Below, in pieces: positions 17,007 to 26,451 of a stretch of 64,000 bases of DNA. The position numbers and the translations under genes were made by a program. How positions within the stretch are numbered: the stretch's first letter is position 1; each line of letters begins with the position of its first letter. The notes beneath the pieces are model-generated. The model was not told where the DNA came from, searched no databases, and saw only the letters and a list, made by a program, of their open reading frames with translations. Source of the DNA: JAZKAR01 sp040389065 (lineage in GTDB: Bacteria; Pseudomonadota; Gammaproteobacteria; Burkholderiales; Casimicrobiaceae); the NCBI GenBank assembly GCA_040389065.1, contig JAZKAR010000023.1, positions 1-64,000 on the forward strand. Reading direction: 5' to 3'.

Positions 17007-17537
17007 ATGACATTCAAAAAAATAATTTTTTTTCTCTTGGCATTTTCACTTTCAGGCTGCGCTACGAATAATTCGCAACATAGAGCAACAACAGAGCCTA
17101 CTAACTCCTCTATCAATAAAGAATCTTTCAACTCTTCTAATTCCCTTAACTCTCGTACCCCCGATATACAAAACTCTGGGAATACGCCTAGCTCTAAAGA
17201 AATAACAAGCCGTCTTTATTTTTATCGCAGCCCAGGTTTATTTGGCGCTGCGTTACAACCATCGATTCATTTAGATGGAAAAAAAATAGGGCAATCAAAA
17301 CCTGGTGAACTATTTTTTGTAGATACTTTCGCTGGAAGCCATGAGGTCATAGTACGTAATACGCTGGGAAATGATCCTGATAAAAAGCTAACGTTTGCGT
17401 TAGGCGACCACGACACAAAGTATATTAAGACACTTGTTGGTACCGGCTCATCCATGGGATACATTGTTCCTGAAGCCATTAGCGCTTCAGCTGCTCAAAA
17501 AGAATTATCTACGTTAAATTTAACTGAAAATCGCTAA
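17007..17537 (+). CDS. Lipoprotein with DUF2846-like domain
   Basis: 176 aa. A signal peptide ends in the lipobox LSGC with Cys 18 as the lipidated residue, so it is membrane anchored. A Ser/Asn/Thr-rich linker (about 20-65) leads to a beta-rich domain: RLYFYRSPGLFGAALQPSIHLDGKKIGQ, then GELFFVDTFAGSHEV, the pattern of DUF2846 lipoproteins, also common in phage-like or secretion-associated contexts. Function unknown. The isoaspartyl peptidase gene begins 38 bases later. TTAAAAGAAAC precedes the ATG, a weak ribosome binding site. Confidence 0.72.
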   Translation: MTFKKIIFFLLAFSLSGCATNNSQHRATTEPTNSSINKESFNSSNSLNSRTPDIQNSGNTPSSKEITSRLYFYRSPGLFGAALQPSIHLDGKKIGQSKPGELFFVDTFAGSHEVIVRNTLGNDPDKKLTFALGDHDTKYIKTLVGTGSSMGYIVPEAISASAAQKELSTLNLTENR

Positions 17538-17575
17538 AGCTTTGTCTTTCACTAAAAAAATACAAAGGTAAATGC

Positions 17576-18529
17576 ATGAACCATACCTATGTTTTAGCTG
17601 TTCATGGTGGCTCAGGAACTATTATTCCTGGCAGTAGCAATGAATCGGGATATCATGAAGCACTTCAAGCCGCATTGGTTGAAGGTGAAAAAATACTGAA
17701 AGATGGTGGCTCCGCTGTAGAAGCAGTGTTGGCCTCTTCCATGATGTTAGAAGATTGCCCTTTATTTAATGCAGGGCGCGGGTCTGTATATACCTCTGCC
17801 GGAACGCATGAAATGGATGCCAGTATTATGAATGGGCGCACGTTAGCAGCAGGGGCAGTTGCAGGTGTTCATAGCGTTCGCAACCCCGTTTTGCTCGCCC
17901 ATACATTAATGCTGAATTCAAGCCATGTGTTTGTTGCTGGCGAAGGAGCCGAGCGCTTTGCCAGGGAATATAAAGTACCTCTTGAAATTCCTCAGTATTT
18001 TGCTACGCCTGAAAGAATAAAACAATTAGAACATGTACGTGGCTTATCAATTGGAAATGCACTGCTACTCGATCACGATGCAGCCTGGCATACACTAAAT
18101 AATACAGAACATAAATTTGGCACAGTCGGCGCTGTTGCGCGCGATCGATCTGGGCAACTTGCCGCGGCGACCTCTACCGGAGGCTTAACAAACAAAATGT
18201 TAGGGCGTGTAGGCGATAGCCCTATTATCGGAGCAGGTTGCTATGCTGATAGTGAAACGGTTGCGGTTTCAGCAACAGGAACAGGCGAACATTTTATACG
18301 AACCGTTTTAGCCTACGATATCGCTGCACGTATCAAATATGGCAGGGTAACGCTAGAAGAAGCTGCGCATCAAGCAATCTTTAACAAATTAACCCAACTC
18401 GGTGGCGAAGGCGGTGTTATCGCTATTGATAAAGAAGGCAATATTGCTATGCCATTTAATACCAGAGGTATGTATCGCGGCTGGATTCAGGAGGGCAAAG
18501 ATCCTATCACTGCTGTAGGGCCATATTAG
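17576..18529 (+). CDS. iaaA: Isoaspartyl peptidase / L-asparaginase (Ntn-hydrolase)
   Basis: 317 aa. The N-terminal half AVHGGSGTI and the FNAGRGSVYT segment are typical of plant-type asparaginases. The precursor cuts itself before Thr 183 in HKFGTVGAVARD, giving alpha and beta subunits with this Thr as nucleophile; the beta part has GGLTNKMLGRVGDSPIIGAG and the substrate-binding SATGTGE. It hydrolyses isoaspartyl dipeptides and asparagine, recycling damaged peptides. AAAGGTAA lies before the ATG. Possibly co-transcribed with the lipoprotein gene before it. Confidence 0.92.
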   Translation: MNHTYVLAVHGGSGTIIPGSSNESGYHEALQAALVEGEKILKDGGSAVEAVLASSMMLEDCPLFNAGRGSVYTSAGTHEMDASIMNGRTLAAGAVAGVHSVRNPVLLAHTLMLNSSHVFVAGEGAERFAREYKVPLEIPQYFATPERIKQLEHVRGLSIGNALLLDHDAAWHTLNNTEHKFGTVGAVARDRSGQLAAATSTGGLTNKMLGRVGDSPIIGAGCYADSETVAVSATGTGEHFIRTVLAYDIAARIKYGRVTLEEAAHQAIFNKLTQLGGEGGVIAIDKEGNIAMPFNTRGMYRGWIQEGKDPITAVGPY

Positions 18530-18555
18530 TCATTTTTTTCTAATCTTTATTTTTA

Positions 18556-18590
18556 ATCACCTTTCACATGTATGAAGGCGATCTTTTACT
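18556..18590 (+). terminator. Probable terminator after iaaA
   Basis: ATCACCTTTC (18556-18565) pairs imperfectly with GAAGGCGAT (18574-18582), followed by CTTTTACTTTT. Confidence 0.5.
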
Positions 18591-18637
18591 TTTAAAAAAT
18601 ACAATAGCGTAACTATTCACGTTATCAAGGGGAACCT

Positions 18638-20044
18638 ATGCCTGATGTTCGAAAAGAAACCGATTCTATGGGTACGATTGATGTACCCGCGCATGCCTAC
18701 TGGGGAGCGCAAACCCAGCGCTCGGTAGAGCACTTCAAAATCGGCGGAGTACGTTTTTGCTGGCAACGTCCCATGATTCGCGCCTTAGGTATTCTTAAAA
18801 AATCTGCCGCTCAAGCGAATGAAGAATTAAGAGAATTAACCCCTGAAATCGCCCAGTATATTATTCAGGCAGCAGATGAGGTCATTGCCGGAACATTAGA
18901 CAATCATTTCCCTTTACGGGTTTTTCAAACAGGCTCTGGTACGCAGTCAAATATGAATGCAAACGAAGTAATTGCTAATCGTGCCATTGAATTAGCTGGC
19001 GGTGTATTAGGTAGTAAAAGCCCTGTGCATCCTAATGACCATGTCAATTGCGGACAATCGTCTAATGATACCTTTCCTACTGCTATGCATATCGCAGTAG
19101 TAGAAGAGCTTTATAACAATTTGTTTCCCTCAGTACGAACTTTGCGAGATACATTAGCCGCCAAATCAGAAGCCTATAAAAATATAGTAAAAACAGGCCG
19201 TACCCATTTGCAAGATGCTACCCCCATTACGTTAGGGCAAGAAATCAGTGCCTGGGTAGCACAAATTGATTTTGGCTTATCTACTATTCAAGCAGCCCTG
19301 CCTGGCCTCTATGAGCTAGCTATTGGCGGCACAGCAGTGGGTACAGGGTTAAATTCTCATCCTCAATTTGGAGAGCGTGCTGCTCATTTTATTGCTCAAC
19401 ATACTGGTCACGCTTTCTTTTCCGCTACTAATCATTTTTTTGCCCTATCCGCCCATGATGCGTTAGTCAATGTCTCGGCTGCCTTAAGAACGCTAGCAGG
19501 TGGATTAATGAAACTGGCGAATGATGTACGCTGGTTAGCTAGTGGGCCGCGCTGCGGAATTGGCGAACTTACCATTCCTGAAAACGAGCCTGGATCTTCG
19601 ATTATGCCTGGTAAAGTTAATCCTACGCAGTGTGAAGCATTAACAATGGTATGCGCGCAGGTGTTTGGCAATGATGCAACGGTAGCATTTGCAGGAAGCC
19701 AAGGGAATTTTCAATTAAATGTGTTTAAACCTGTTATGGTTCACAATGTGCTTGAAAGTATTACGCTCATTGCTGAGGCTGCTTATGCGTTTGAACGATA
19801 TTGTGCTGTTGGCATCGAACCCAACCAAAAAAAAATTGAAGAAAACCTTAATAAAAATCTAATGCTTGTTACCGCGCTAAATCGCCATATTGGCTATGAT
19901 AAGTCTGCAAAAATCGCTAAAAAAGCGCATCAGGAAGGAAGCTCCCTTCGCAAGGCCGCTATCGATTTAGGCTACTTAAGTGAACAGGAATTTGATCAGT
20001 GGGTAGTACCGCTTGATATGACACATCCAACAGTAAATAAATAG
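18638..20044 (+). CDS. fumC: Fumarate hydratase, class II
   Basis: 468 aa, standard length. It carries the superfamily signature GSSIMPGKVNP, the early motif AYWGAQTQRS, TGSGTQSNMNANEVI, HPNDHVNCGQSSNDTFPT and GRTHLQDATPITLGQE. The enzyme interconverts fumarate and malate in the TCA cycle as a homotetramer without an iron-sulfur cluster, and is oxygen-stable. CAAGGGGAACCT precedes the ATG. It is a single gene bounded by terminators on both sides. Confidence 0.97.
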   Translation: MPDVRKETDSMGTIDVPAHAYWGAQTQRSVEHFKIGGVRFCWQRPMIRALGILKKSAAQANEELRELTPEIAQYIIQAADEVIAGTLDNHFPLRVFQTGSGTQSNMNANEVIANRAIELAGGVLGSKSPVHPNDHVNCGQSSNDTFPTAMHIAVVEELYNNLFPSVRTLRDTLAAKSEAYKNIVKTGRTHLQDATPITLGQEISAWVAQIDFGLSTIQAALPGLYELAIGGTAVGTGLNSHPQFGERAAHFIAQHTGHAFFSATNHFFALSAHDALVNVSAALRTLAGGLMKLANDVRWLASGPRCGIGELTIPENEPGSSIMPGKVNPTQCEALTMVCAQVFGNDATVAFAGSQGNFQLNVFKPVMVHNVLESITLIAEAAYAFERYCAVGIEPNQKKIEENLNKNLMLVTALNRHIGYDKSAKIAKKAHQEGSSLRKAAIDLGYLSEQEFDQWVVPLDMTHPTVNK

Positions 20045-20050
20045 AAACAA

Positions 20051-20083
20051 AAAAAGGTATCTTTTGAAGTAGATACCTTTTTT
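20051..20083 (+). terminator. Rho-independent terminator of fumC
   Basis: AAAAAGGTATCT (20051-20062) pairs with AGATACCTTTTT (20071-20082), an 8-base loop and a T-run overlapping the right arm. It lies just after the fumC stop codon. Confidence 0.9.
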
Positions 20084-20091
20084 ACATTACT

Positions 20092-20205
20092 TAGAAGTTA
20101 CGCAGTTGAGCACTATCAAGACATGGGATGCCCCGCATGGTAACGCAGACAGTACACGTCGTATGAGCTGACATAATTCTGAGAGAGCCAACTGCGCAAC
20201 TTCTA
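20092..20205. repeat. Dispersed intergenic element (MITE-like), copy 4
   Basis: Left end TAGAAGTTACGCAGTTGAG (20092-20110), right end CAACTGCGCAACTTCTA (20189-20205). The interior ATGGGATGCCCCGCATGG and CGCAGACAGTACA is the reverse complement of that of the copy at 26288-26419, so the element has an orientation. Confidence 0.85.
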
Positions 20206-20228
20206 ATTACGTTTATTTTTTTAAATAA

Positions 20229-20450
20229 TTATGGTCTGATCTCACGACCTATCACACCACCCACAGCAGCCCCACCTACGGTACCAACTGCACTGCCGCC
20301 TGATAAAACTGAGCCTGCAACCCCGCCAATAGCTGCTCCCGTCGCGGTATTAACATCACGTTGAGACATATTCGCGCAGCCGCCCATACTTAAAAGAAGC
20401 GTTGCAAAAAGGAGTCGTGCTGATAATTTCTGTATCGTTTGAGTGTTCAT
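20229..20450 (-). CDS. OsmB-like small lipoprotein with glycine zipper
   Basis: 73 aa. Signal peptide with lipobox SMGGC, Cys 25 lipidated; the mature part is a glycine-zipper segment (TGAAIGGVAGSVLSGGSAVGTVGGAAVGGVIG) ending in REIRP. It resembles OsmB/SlyB-type outer-membrane lipoproteins of stationary phase or osmotic stress. AGGGG... appears just upstream on its strand (AATAAGGGGTAAGCC before the ATG), a strong ribosome binding site. Confidence 0.8.
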   Translation of the reverse strand: MNTQTIQKLSARLLFATLLLSMGGCANMSQRDVNTATGAAIGGVAGSVLSGGSAVGTVGGAAVGGVIGREIRP

Positions 20451-20839
20451 GGCTTACCCCTTATTGTTGATTTTAGCTATTCAATCGGTGTCGTATGAAA
20501 ATTATTTTAATCTTTAGAACAACCTGTAAAACCTAACATGTTATACATTACCGATTTTACCATATATTTTTAAGTCTCAACAATATTTAATCACTCAATG
20601 GTTTTTATTAGGATTTTAATACTAAATTCAATTAAAACATGAATAAAATAATTCATTTACCACTTAATGCTCAGTAAAGTTGAGAAGATGCACAAAGCAT
20701 AGCTTTGTTAAAGAATTGGTAAAATTTTTCTGTCTGTAAACACTTGTTTGTAGATGTTAAGCAGCTGGGGGAATAGTGTAATTACTTGTTATTAAGGTAG
20801 GCTAGCGTTAGCCTTACTGGGATCTGATACTGATCGTTA
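20451..20839. other. Gene-free stretch
   Basis: About 390 bases, AT-rich, between two minus-strand genes. It should hold the promoter of the OsmB-like gene. I see no ORF or strong hairpin. Confidence 0.3.
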
Positions 20840-23464
20840 CTATGATTTCTTTATTAAAAAATCTTCAGATAATTTAATCAGCGGTGAACTAGCATTTCGC
20901 CCCGCTGGCTTTGGTTTTTCAATTCCATAGCCTTGCGCAAAATTCACGCCTATTTCACGCAAGGCCGCTAAGATAGCTTCATTTTCTACAAACTCCGCAA
21001 TCGTTTTGATACCCATCACTTGACCAATTTCATTAATCGATTTTACCATCGCACGATCAATTTTATCCTCCACCATATCTTTAACAAACCCGCCATCAAT
21101 TTTTAAATAATCCACAGGAAGATGTTTAAGATAAGCAAATGATGACATACCGCTTCCAAAATCATCTAAAGCAAAGCGGCATCCCATTGCTTTTAAGGCG
21201 CGAATTAAGATAATCGCCTGGCTTAAATTAGCTATTGCAGCTGTTTCAGTAATTTCAAAACAAATACTTTTTGGTGATACCTTATAGCGCAAAAATTGCT
21301 CGCTCACAAACGCAAGAAAATTTTCATCGCAGATAGATTTTCCCGAAAGATTGATCGCACATGTACCCCAAGGTTCTCCTTGTTGATGGCGCTCGGCATG
21401 ACCTGCAAACGCTGTTTGAATTACCCAGCGATCAAGAAGAGGCATTAAGCTGTAACGCTCTGCAGCAGGAATAAATGCCATAGGAGGAATAATATCCCCT
21501 TTTTCATCAAACATTCTCAATAAGAGTTCGTAATGGTTTCCTCCTTCGCCATCTTCGCCAAGTGCGAGAATTTGCTGTGAATATAAAACAAAACGATGTT
21601 CATCTAGCGCTTTTTTGATACGCGCAATCCAGCTCATTTCACCATGTCGCCGAACCAATTGCTGGTCTTCATTACTATAAACATGAATACGATTACGCCC
21701 CATATCCTTCGCTACATAGCAAGCAGCATCAGCCATTCGCATAATATCGGGTAGTAGACTATCTCCATTCGTAAAGCTGACAAGTCCGATACTAACGCCG
21801 ATGGGGAATTTTTTATCAAGCCATACAAAATTAAAATCACTAATGGTCTGGCGTACAAGCTCTGCAATATCTTTTGCTGGCTCTGTAGTACAGTTTTGCA
21901 GCAAAATACCAAACTCATCGCCGCCTAATCTAGCTAACAAATCATTTTTACGTAATTTGTCTCTTAAAAGAACGGTTAATTGACGCAATAATTCATCTCC
22001 TGCTATATGCCCGCAGGTATCATTTACAATTTTAAACTGATCAAGATCAAGATATAACAGCGTATGATCTTGATGCTCATGACCGCTTTGCAACGCCAGC
22101 GCCAAGCGTCTTTCAAACTCACGCCGATTGATAAGGTCTGTGAGTGCATCATGTGTAGCCTGATACGTCATTGCGGCTGTCATCTCTCTGGCGTAACTTA
22201 CATCATGAAATACCAGCACCATTCCTAATATCTCACCATTCGGCCCCTTAATAGGTGCTGCTGAATCATCTATCGGTAAACGAGTACCGCTACGCTGAAT
22301 AAGCGCTACTGATTTAGAAGCGTTTTCGACGATTTCATTTTTTAAAATAGACTCTACAGGGCTAGGAATCGTTTCCCCTGTTTCTTCACTTACTATATGA
22401 AACACAGTTGTTAACGGAAGACCTATCGCTTCTTCAGATTTCCAACCTGTTAGCGTTTCAGCAACAGGGTTCAAATACGTGATATTCCCTGTTGTATCTG
22501 TCGTTATCACCGCATCGCCTATAGAACTTAATGTCACACGCAATCGTTCTTTTTCACGAATTAATTCAAAAGCAGCTTGTTTACGTTCCGTAATATCTTC
22601 AATTTGCGCGATAAAATGCATTGGCTTATGGTATTGGTCTCTCACGAGTGAGGCCGTCAATTGTATCCAAACGATATTGCCATTTTTTCGAATATACCGC
22701 TTCTCCATTTTGTAAGATTGAATTGCTCCATCTAATAAACGCTGTACATTCGCAAGATCAAGATCCAAATCATCAGGATGCGTGATTCTTTGAAACGTTA
22801 ATGTTTTAAGTTCAGATTTTGAATAGCCTACAATTTGGCATAAGGCCTGATTCGGAGAGATAAAATTGCCCTTCAAAGAAACAGTTGCCATCCCAATAGG
22901 CGCATTTTCCAATATATTTCTAACATGAAGCTCACTTGTATATAACTGCTTATTCAGCAGATGAAGTGCCTGGGCATTTCGGTTATATATTTCAGCTTCA
23001 ATTTGATACGCATGGCTTTTTAAAGCGTTATTAAATTCACTCTTTTTAGAATTATTTTGATTATTTAAGACCACATCGGTGATATCTACTACCCTATGGA
23101 TAATAAATTCAACATTTCCATCAGAACCCATAACAGGGGAATTGATCAAGCTCCAATAACGCTCTTCTACCCGAGAACCCTCTGGCTCTACGCTAGGAAT
23201 ATGATAACGCTGAACCGGCATATTGTGAGAAGTGCGCAAACGTAAAACGATATCTAGAGAATTTTTCAAACTCTGAATACCCTCAGCATTCGAGGCATTA
23301 GGACTATCAGGAAATATCTCAAATAGCCCTTTACCTAAAATGTTTTCTCTATTTGTCTTGGTAACATTTAAATAAGATTCATTGGCTGCAATAATGATCA
23401 AATTCGGTGTAAGAACCAAGTACGAGCTAGGGGTGGCTTCAAACAAAGCATAATAATTAATCAT
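20840..23464 (-). CDS. Cyclic-di-GMP signalling protein: PAS-PAS-PAS-GGDEF-EAL
   Basis: About 874 aa, soluble. Three PAS domains (roughly residues 1-125, 185-305, 310-430) precede a diguanylate cyclase domain with intact GGDEF at 514-518 and an EAL phosphodiesterase domain with the ELLLR form of the signature, the DDFGSG motif and KIDGGFVKDM. Both halves therefore look catalytically competent. The protein makes and/or degrades c-di-GMP in response to signals bound by the PAS units. The open frame extends 20 codons upstream, but I choose ATG 23464 because its MINYYALFEATPSSYLVLTPNL is the usual opening of this PAS type. No operon partner. Confidence 0.92.
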   Translation of the reverse strand: MINYYALFEATPSSYLVLTPNLIIIAANESYLNVTKTNRENILGKGLFEIFPDSPNASNAEGIQSLKNSLDIVLRLRTSHNMPVQRYHIPSVEPEGSRVEERYWSLINSPVMGSDGNVEFIIHRVVDITDVVLNNQNNSKKSEFNNALKSHAYQIEAEIYNRNAQALHLLNKQLYTSELHVRNILENAPIGMATVSLKGNFISPNQALCQIVGYSKSELKTLTFQRITHPDDLDLDLANVQRLLDGAIQSYKMEKRYIRKNGNIVWIQLTASLVRDQYHKPMHFIAQIEDITERKQAAFELIREKERLRVTLSSIGDAVITTDTTGNITYLNPVAETLTGWKSEEAIGLPLTTVFHIVSEETGETIPSPVESILKNEIVENASKSVALIQRSGTRLPIDDSAAPIKGPNGEILGMVLVFHDVSYAREMTAAMTYQATHDALTDLINRREFERRLALALQSGHEHQDHTLLYLDLDQFKIVNDTCGHIAGDELLRQLTVLLRDKLRKNDLLARLGGDEFGILLQNCTTEPAKDIAELVRQTISDFNFVWLDKKFPIGVSIGLVSFTNGDSLLPDIMRMADAACYVAKDMGRNRIHVYSNEDQQLVRRHGEMSWIARIKKALDEHRFVLYSQQILALGEDGEGGNHYELLLRMFDEKGDIIPPMAFIPAAERYSLMPLLDRWVIQTAFAGHAERHQQGEPWGTCAINLSGKSICDENFLAFVSEQFLRYKVSPKSICFEITETAAIANLSQAIILIRALKAMGCRFALDDFGSGMSSFAYLKHLPVDYLKIDGGFVKDMVEDKIDRAMVKSINEIGQVMGIKTIAEFVENEAILAALREIGVNFAQGYGIEKPKPAGRNASSPLIKLSEDFLIKKS

Positions 23465-24067
23465 ACATTGTTTTCTATATAAAACCATTTTATACAGCCT
23501 TGCTCCCGCTCGGCATAACCGCATAAGACGTTACACAGCAAAAAACTATTGTGTGCTTGGAGGAATGTTGTATTAATTTTATGGTTAAAATGCGTTACTT
23601 TTCTCATCTCGTTAAGCCTCTTCAAATTGCTTTAGCAACGCTGTGATAAGCCTTGTCATAAGCTACATTTTCCTTAAACCATTATGGCAATATTTTTATT
23701 ACCTAGGTAGCTTGGCGTTTACCATCTTTCAGTTTGATCATCTGTAACGATGGTAACTATCTATCATTCATTATTTGGAGGTTTAGCGAACATAGTATGG
23801 GTCAAAGCCTTTGCCCATCACATTAGTTTTCTTAGAAAGAAATGACTTCATCATTTTTAATTGAGACGCGCAATCAACGTCTTGTCAATGCCAAATGCCT
23901 TTAACTAGGGTATGTCATTAATACCATGTAAGGCAATTAAAAGAACTTTTAGAATAACGAAAATGAATGATTTTTATGTAAATATGAATGTATATTATAA
24001 GAAGCGCATAAGTAGACGATAAAATATTTGCTTGCATGCTTGTGATTCGTAAATTTAAAGCGAAACT
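23465..24067. other. Gene-free stretch with a small inverted repeat
   Basis: About 600 bases between two minus-strand genes. TTACCATC (about 23717) and GATGGTAA (about 23748) form an 8-bp stem with a wide loop. The remainder shows no supportable gene. Confidence 0.3.
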
Positions 24068-26221
24068 TTAAAATACGGTGCGTAAACCTACAAAAAACCT
24101 TCTTTTAGGAGCAGGCTCAAAAAAGCGTTGATTAGTATCATTCACGATCACTGAGCCAGCATAATTTTTATTAAAAATATTATCGATCCGACCATATAAA
24201 AATAATTTAGCATCCCCCATATGAAACTCATAACCTGCACGCGTATTCACCACTGCATACCCAGGGGCAGCATCTGTATTAGCATCGTTCACATACACTT
24301 TGCTATCAGCCCGTATTTCGACAGCGGTATTAATCTTCTCTGAAAACCGCTTTTCAGCTTCTGCCCCAATACTATGCCGCGAAGAGCCTGGCAATCTGTT
24401 GCCTGCTGCAACAGCTCCCTGAGCATTTATAAAACCAGTGGTAAAACGAGCATCTAGAAACGTATAACTTAAAGATGTAGAAAGCATTTTCCATTGCGCT
24501 TTCCACGATAATTCAAATCCTCGCCGACGTACAGATTCAATATTTTGAAACGTTGATCTGCCTCCACTACTTGCTTGAGAAACAATTTCATCCTGGCTGC
24601 GTGTTTCAAATATTGCAGCATCCATTGTATGGTTTTTTTTATGCATTTTTATACCTAATTCTGCCTGAATACTTTTTGAAGGCATTAATGAAAAATTAGG
24701 CCCAGGCTGGTTATTGGGGCGATAAGCACTTTCTGCCAATGTTGGAGTTTCAAACCCTTTACCGATATTGCCATATACATTCACACTGTCATTCGCATGC
24801 CATACCAATCCGAGCACAGGGCTAGTATGGCTATACTTTACCTGCCCGCTTGTATTCATAGCGGATGAATTAAAATAATCGTCTACCTTGAATTTAACAG
24901 TGCTAAAACGAACGCCGGTTATTGCTTGCCAGCGCTCATTTAATGTCCAGTCTATTTGAGTAAAAAAATCGGTATTTCGCGCCCGATCATCCTCATAGCG
25001 CCGTAAAGCACCTTCGTTTCCTGCGATATTATCAAATCCTTTTCTTGTTTCCTTTAAATCATCAATTTCTACGCCTGCTATCCAGCGAATAGGCAGTGTT
25101 TTAATCTGCGCCTTATGCGACCAATTAAGACCTATTCCTTTATAGTCTCGATCAAGATCAACGACGCCGTTCGTTGTAAATGCTAATGTTTGATTTACCT
25201 GCCGCGTACCTCCATAGATACGGGCATTCAAGCTATCGCTACTTGAGAGATGATGCTCAAGTAAGATTCCTAGCTGATTTTGTTCAATACTTTTACGTGT
25301 GTTAAACGTTATCGCGTTCGGAATCACTTGGCGCGGATTATTATTAAAATCTGTGTGACTTAAGCCAAGAGGATCTTGCGCTTCAGGCTGATCAAAACGA
25401 TTAAAAATAGCGGTAATGCGCGTTGCGCTTGAAGGATGAATCAGTAATTTAGTATTGATTTGAGTACGCTCGGCTGCGCTATGATCGCGATACCCCTCTG
25501 TTTGATAGCGGGCAATATCGATCAATCCTCCTCCTGTTGCGTTTCCTCCTGCAATAGAAAACTGAGATTGATATTGCCCATCTGACCCCACTCCGCCAGA
25601 AAGACTGAATACAGGCTTTGAACCAGTCGGAGGATCTTGTGTAAAAATTTGCAATACCCCTCCTGCTGCATTCCCATACATTTGGGCTAAGGGCCCTCGT
25701 AGAACTTCGATGCGTCGGGCAGATGTTAAGCTTGCGGTAGCTACCTGGCCTTGCCCATCAGGCATTGTGGCGGGAATACCATCAACTAAAATACGAACAC
25801 CTCGTACTCCAAACGTAGAACGTGTACCAAACCCCCTTACCGATAACTGTAAATCCTGAGCATAATTTTGGCGGTTCTTTATCTGAACCCCCGGAATTAA
25901 TTGCGTCATCTCTGAAACATTTACAAGCGGTGAGGCGATATAAGAAGGATTCATTTGCACAGCATTCACCGCTGCGGGCGCATCAAATTGGCGCTGCTCT
26001 GCCCGGCTCGCTGTAACGACAACGTCCTCCATCCAGGTATCAGATGATTGCTGTTTTTTTACAGACGAGTTAATTGCTGGCTCATCTACTAACTGAGAAA
26101 CAGCTAGTGAAGCATTCTCTTCTGCACACACTTCTGAAGCAGCCAAAATAGAAGTATAGACGATGGCTAACCTATACAACGTTTTATAAGGTATTTTTTT
26201 TACAGAATGCTGATGAGCCAT
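24068..26221 (-). CDS. TonB-dependent outer-membrane receptor
   Basis: About 717 aa. A signal peptide (ending near ASEVCAEE) is followed by a TonB-box-like stretch DVVVTASR, a plug domain with VSEMTQLIPGVQIKN, LSVRGFGTRSTFGVRGVRILVDGIPAT and RIEVLRGPLAQMYGNAAGGVLQIFT, and a 22-strand barrel ending in F (FFVGLRTVF). The barrel ends and plug resemble receptors for siderophores or other iron chelates (FhuE/PrrA-like), but the ligand is not predictable. No adjacent siderophore, ABC transport or TonB genes. GTG 26245 is an alternative start; I prefer ATG 26221. A copy of the intergenic element lies upstream of it. Confidence 0.9.
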   Translation of the reverse strand: MAHQHSVKKIPYKTLYRLAIVYTSILAASEVCAEENASLAVSQLVDEPAINSSVKKQQSSDTWMEDVVVTASRAEQRQFDAPAAVNAVQMNPSYIASPLVNVSEMTQLIPGVQIKNRQNYAQDLQLSVRGFGTRSTFGVRGVRILVDGIPATMPDGQGQVATASLTSARRIEVLRGPLAQMYGNAAGGVLQIFTQDPPTGSKPVFSLSGGVGSDGQYQSQFSIAGGNATGGGLIDIARYQTEGYRDHSAAERTQINTKLLIHPSSATRITAIFNRFDQPEAQDPLGLSHTDFNNNPRQVIPNAITFNTRKSIEQNQLGILLEHHLSSSDSLNARIYGGTRQVNQTLAFTTNGVVDLDRDYKGIGLNWSHKAQIKTLPIRWIAGVEIDDLKETRKGFDNIAGNEGALRRYEDDRARNTDFFTQIDWTLNERWQAITGVRFSTVKFKVDDYFNSSAMNTSGQVKYSHTSPVLGLVWHANDSVNVYGNIGKGFETPTLAESAYRPNNQPGPNFSLMPSKSIQAELGIKMHKKNHTMDAAIFETRSQDEIVSQASSGGRSTFQNIESVRRRGFELSWKAQWKMLSTSLSYTFLDARFTTGFINAQGAVAAGNRLPGSSRHSIGAEAEKRFSEKINTAVEIRADSKVYVNDANTDAAPGYAVVNTRAGYEFHMGDAKLFLYGRIDNIFNKNYAGSVIVNDTNQRFFEPAPKRRFFVGLRTVF

Positions 26222-26287
26222 AGTCTTTTTATGAAAGTAGATCACTTTTTACCAATGATTGAATTAAAATCATTGGATTAAAGTTGA

Positions 26288-26419
26288 TAGAAGTTACGCA
26301 GTTGAACTCTCTCAGCGTGGGACGCCCCGCGTTATGACAACTTGCCGTACTCCATGTACTGTCTGCGTTGCCATGCGGGGCATCCCATGCCTTGATAGAG
26401 GTCAACTGCGTAACTTCCA
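26288..26419. repeat. Dispersed intergenic element (MITE-like), copy 5, best preserved
   Basis: Left end TAGAAGTTACGCAGTTGA (26288-26305), right end TCAACTGCGTAACTTC (26402-26417). An inner inverted repeat, GGGACGCCCCGC against GCGGGGCATCCC, is nested inside, so the strand could fold into a long two-step hairpin. The middle reads TGCCGTACTCCATGTACTG. Confidence 0.88.
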
Positions 26420-26451
26420 GTTGAGTTAAATAAGGATAAGTTCATACCCAT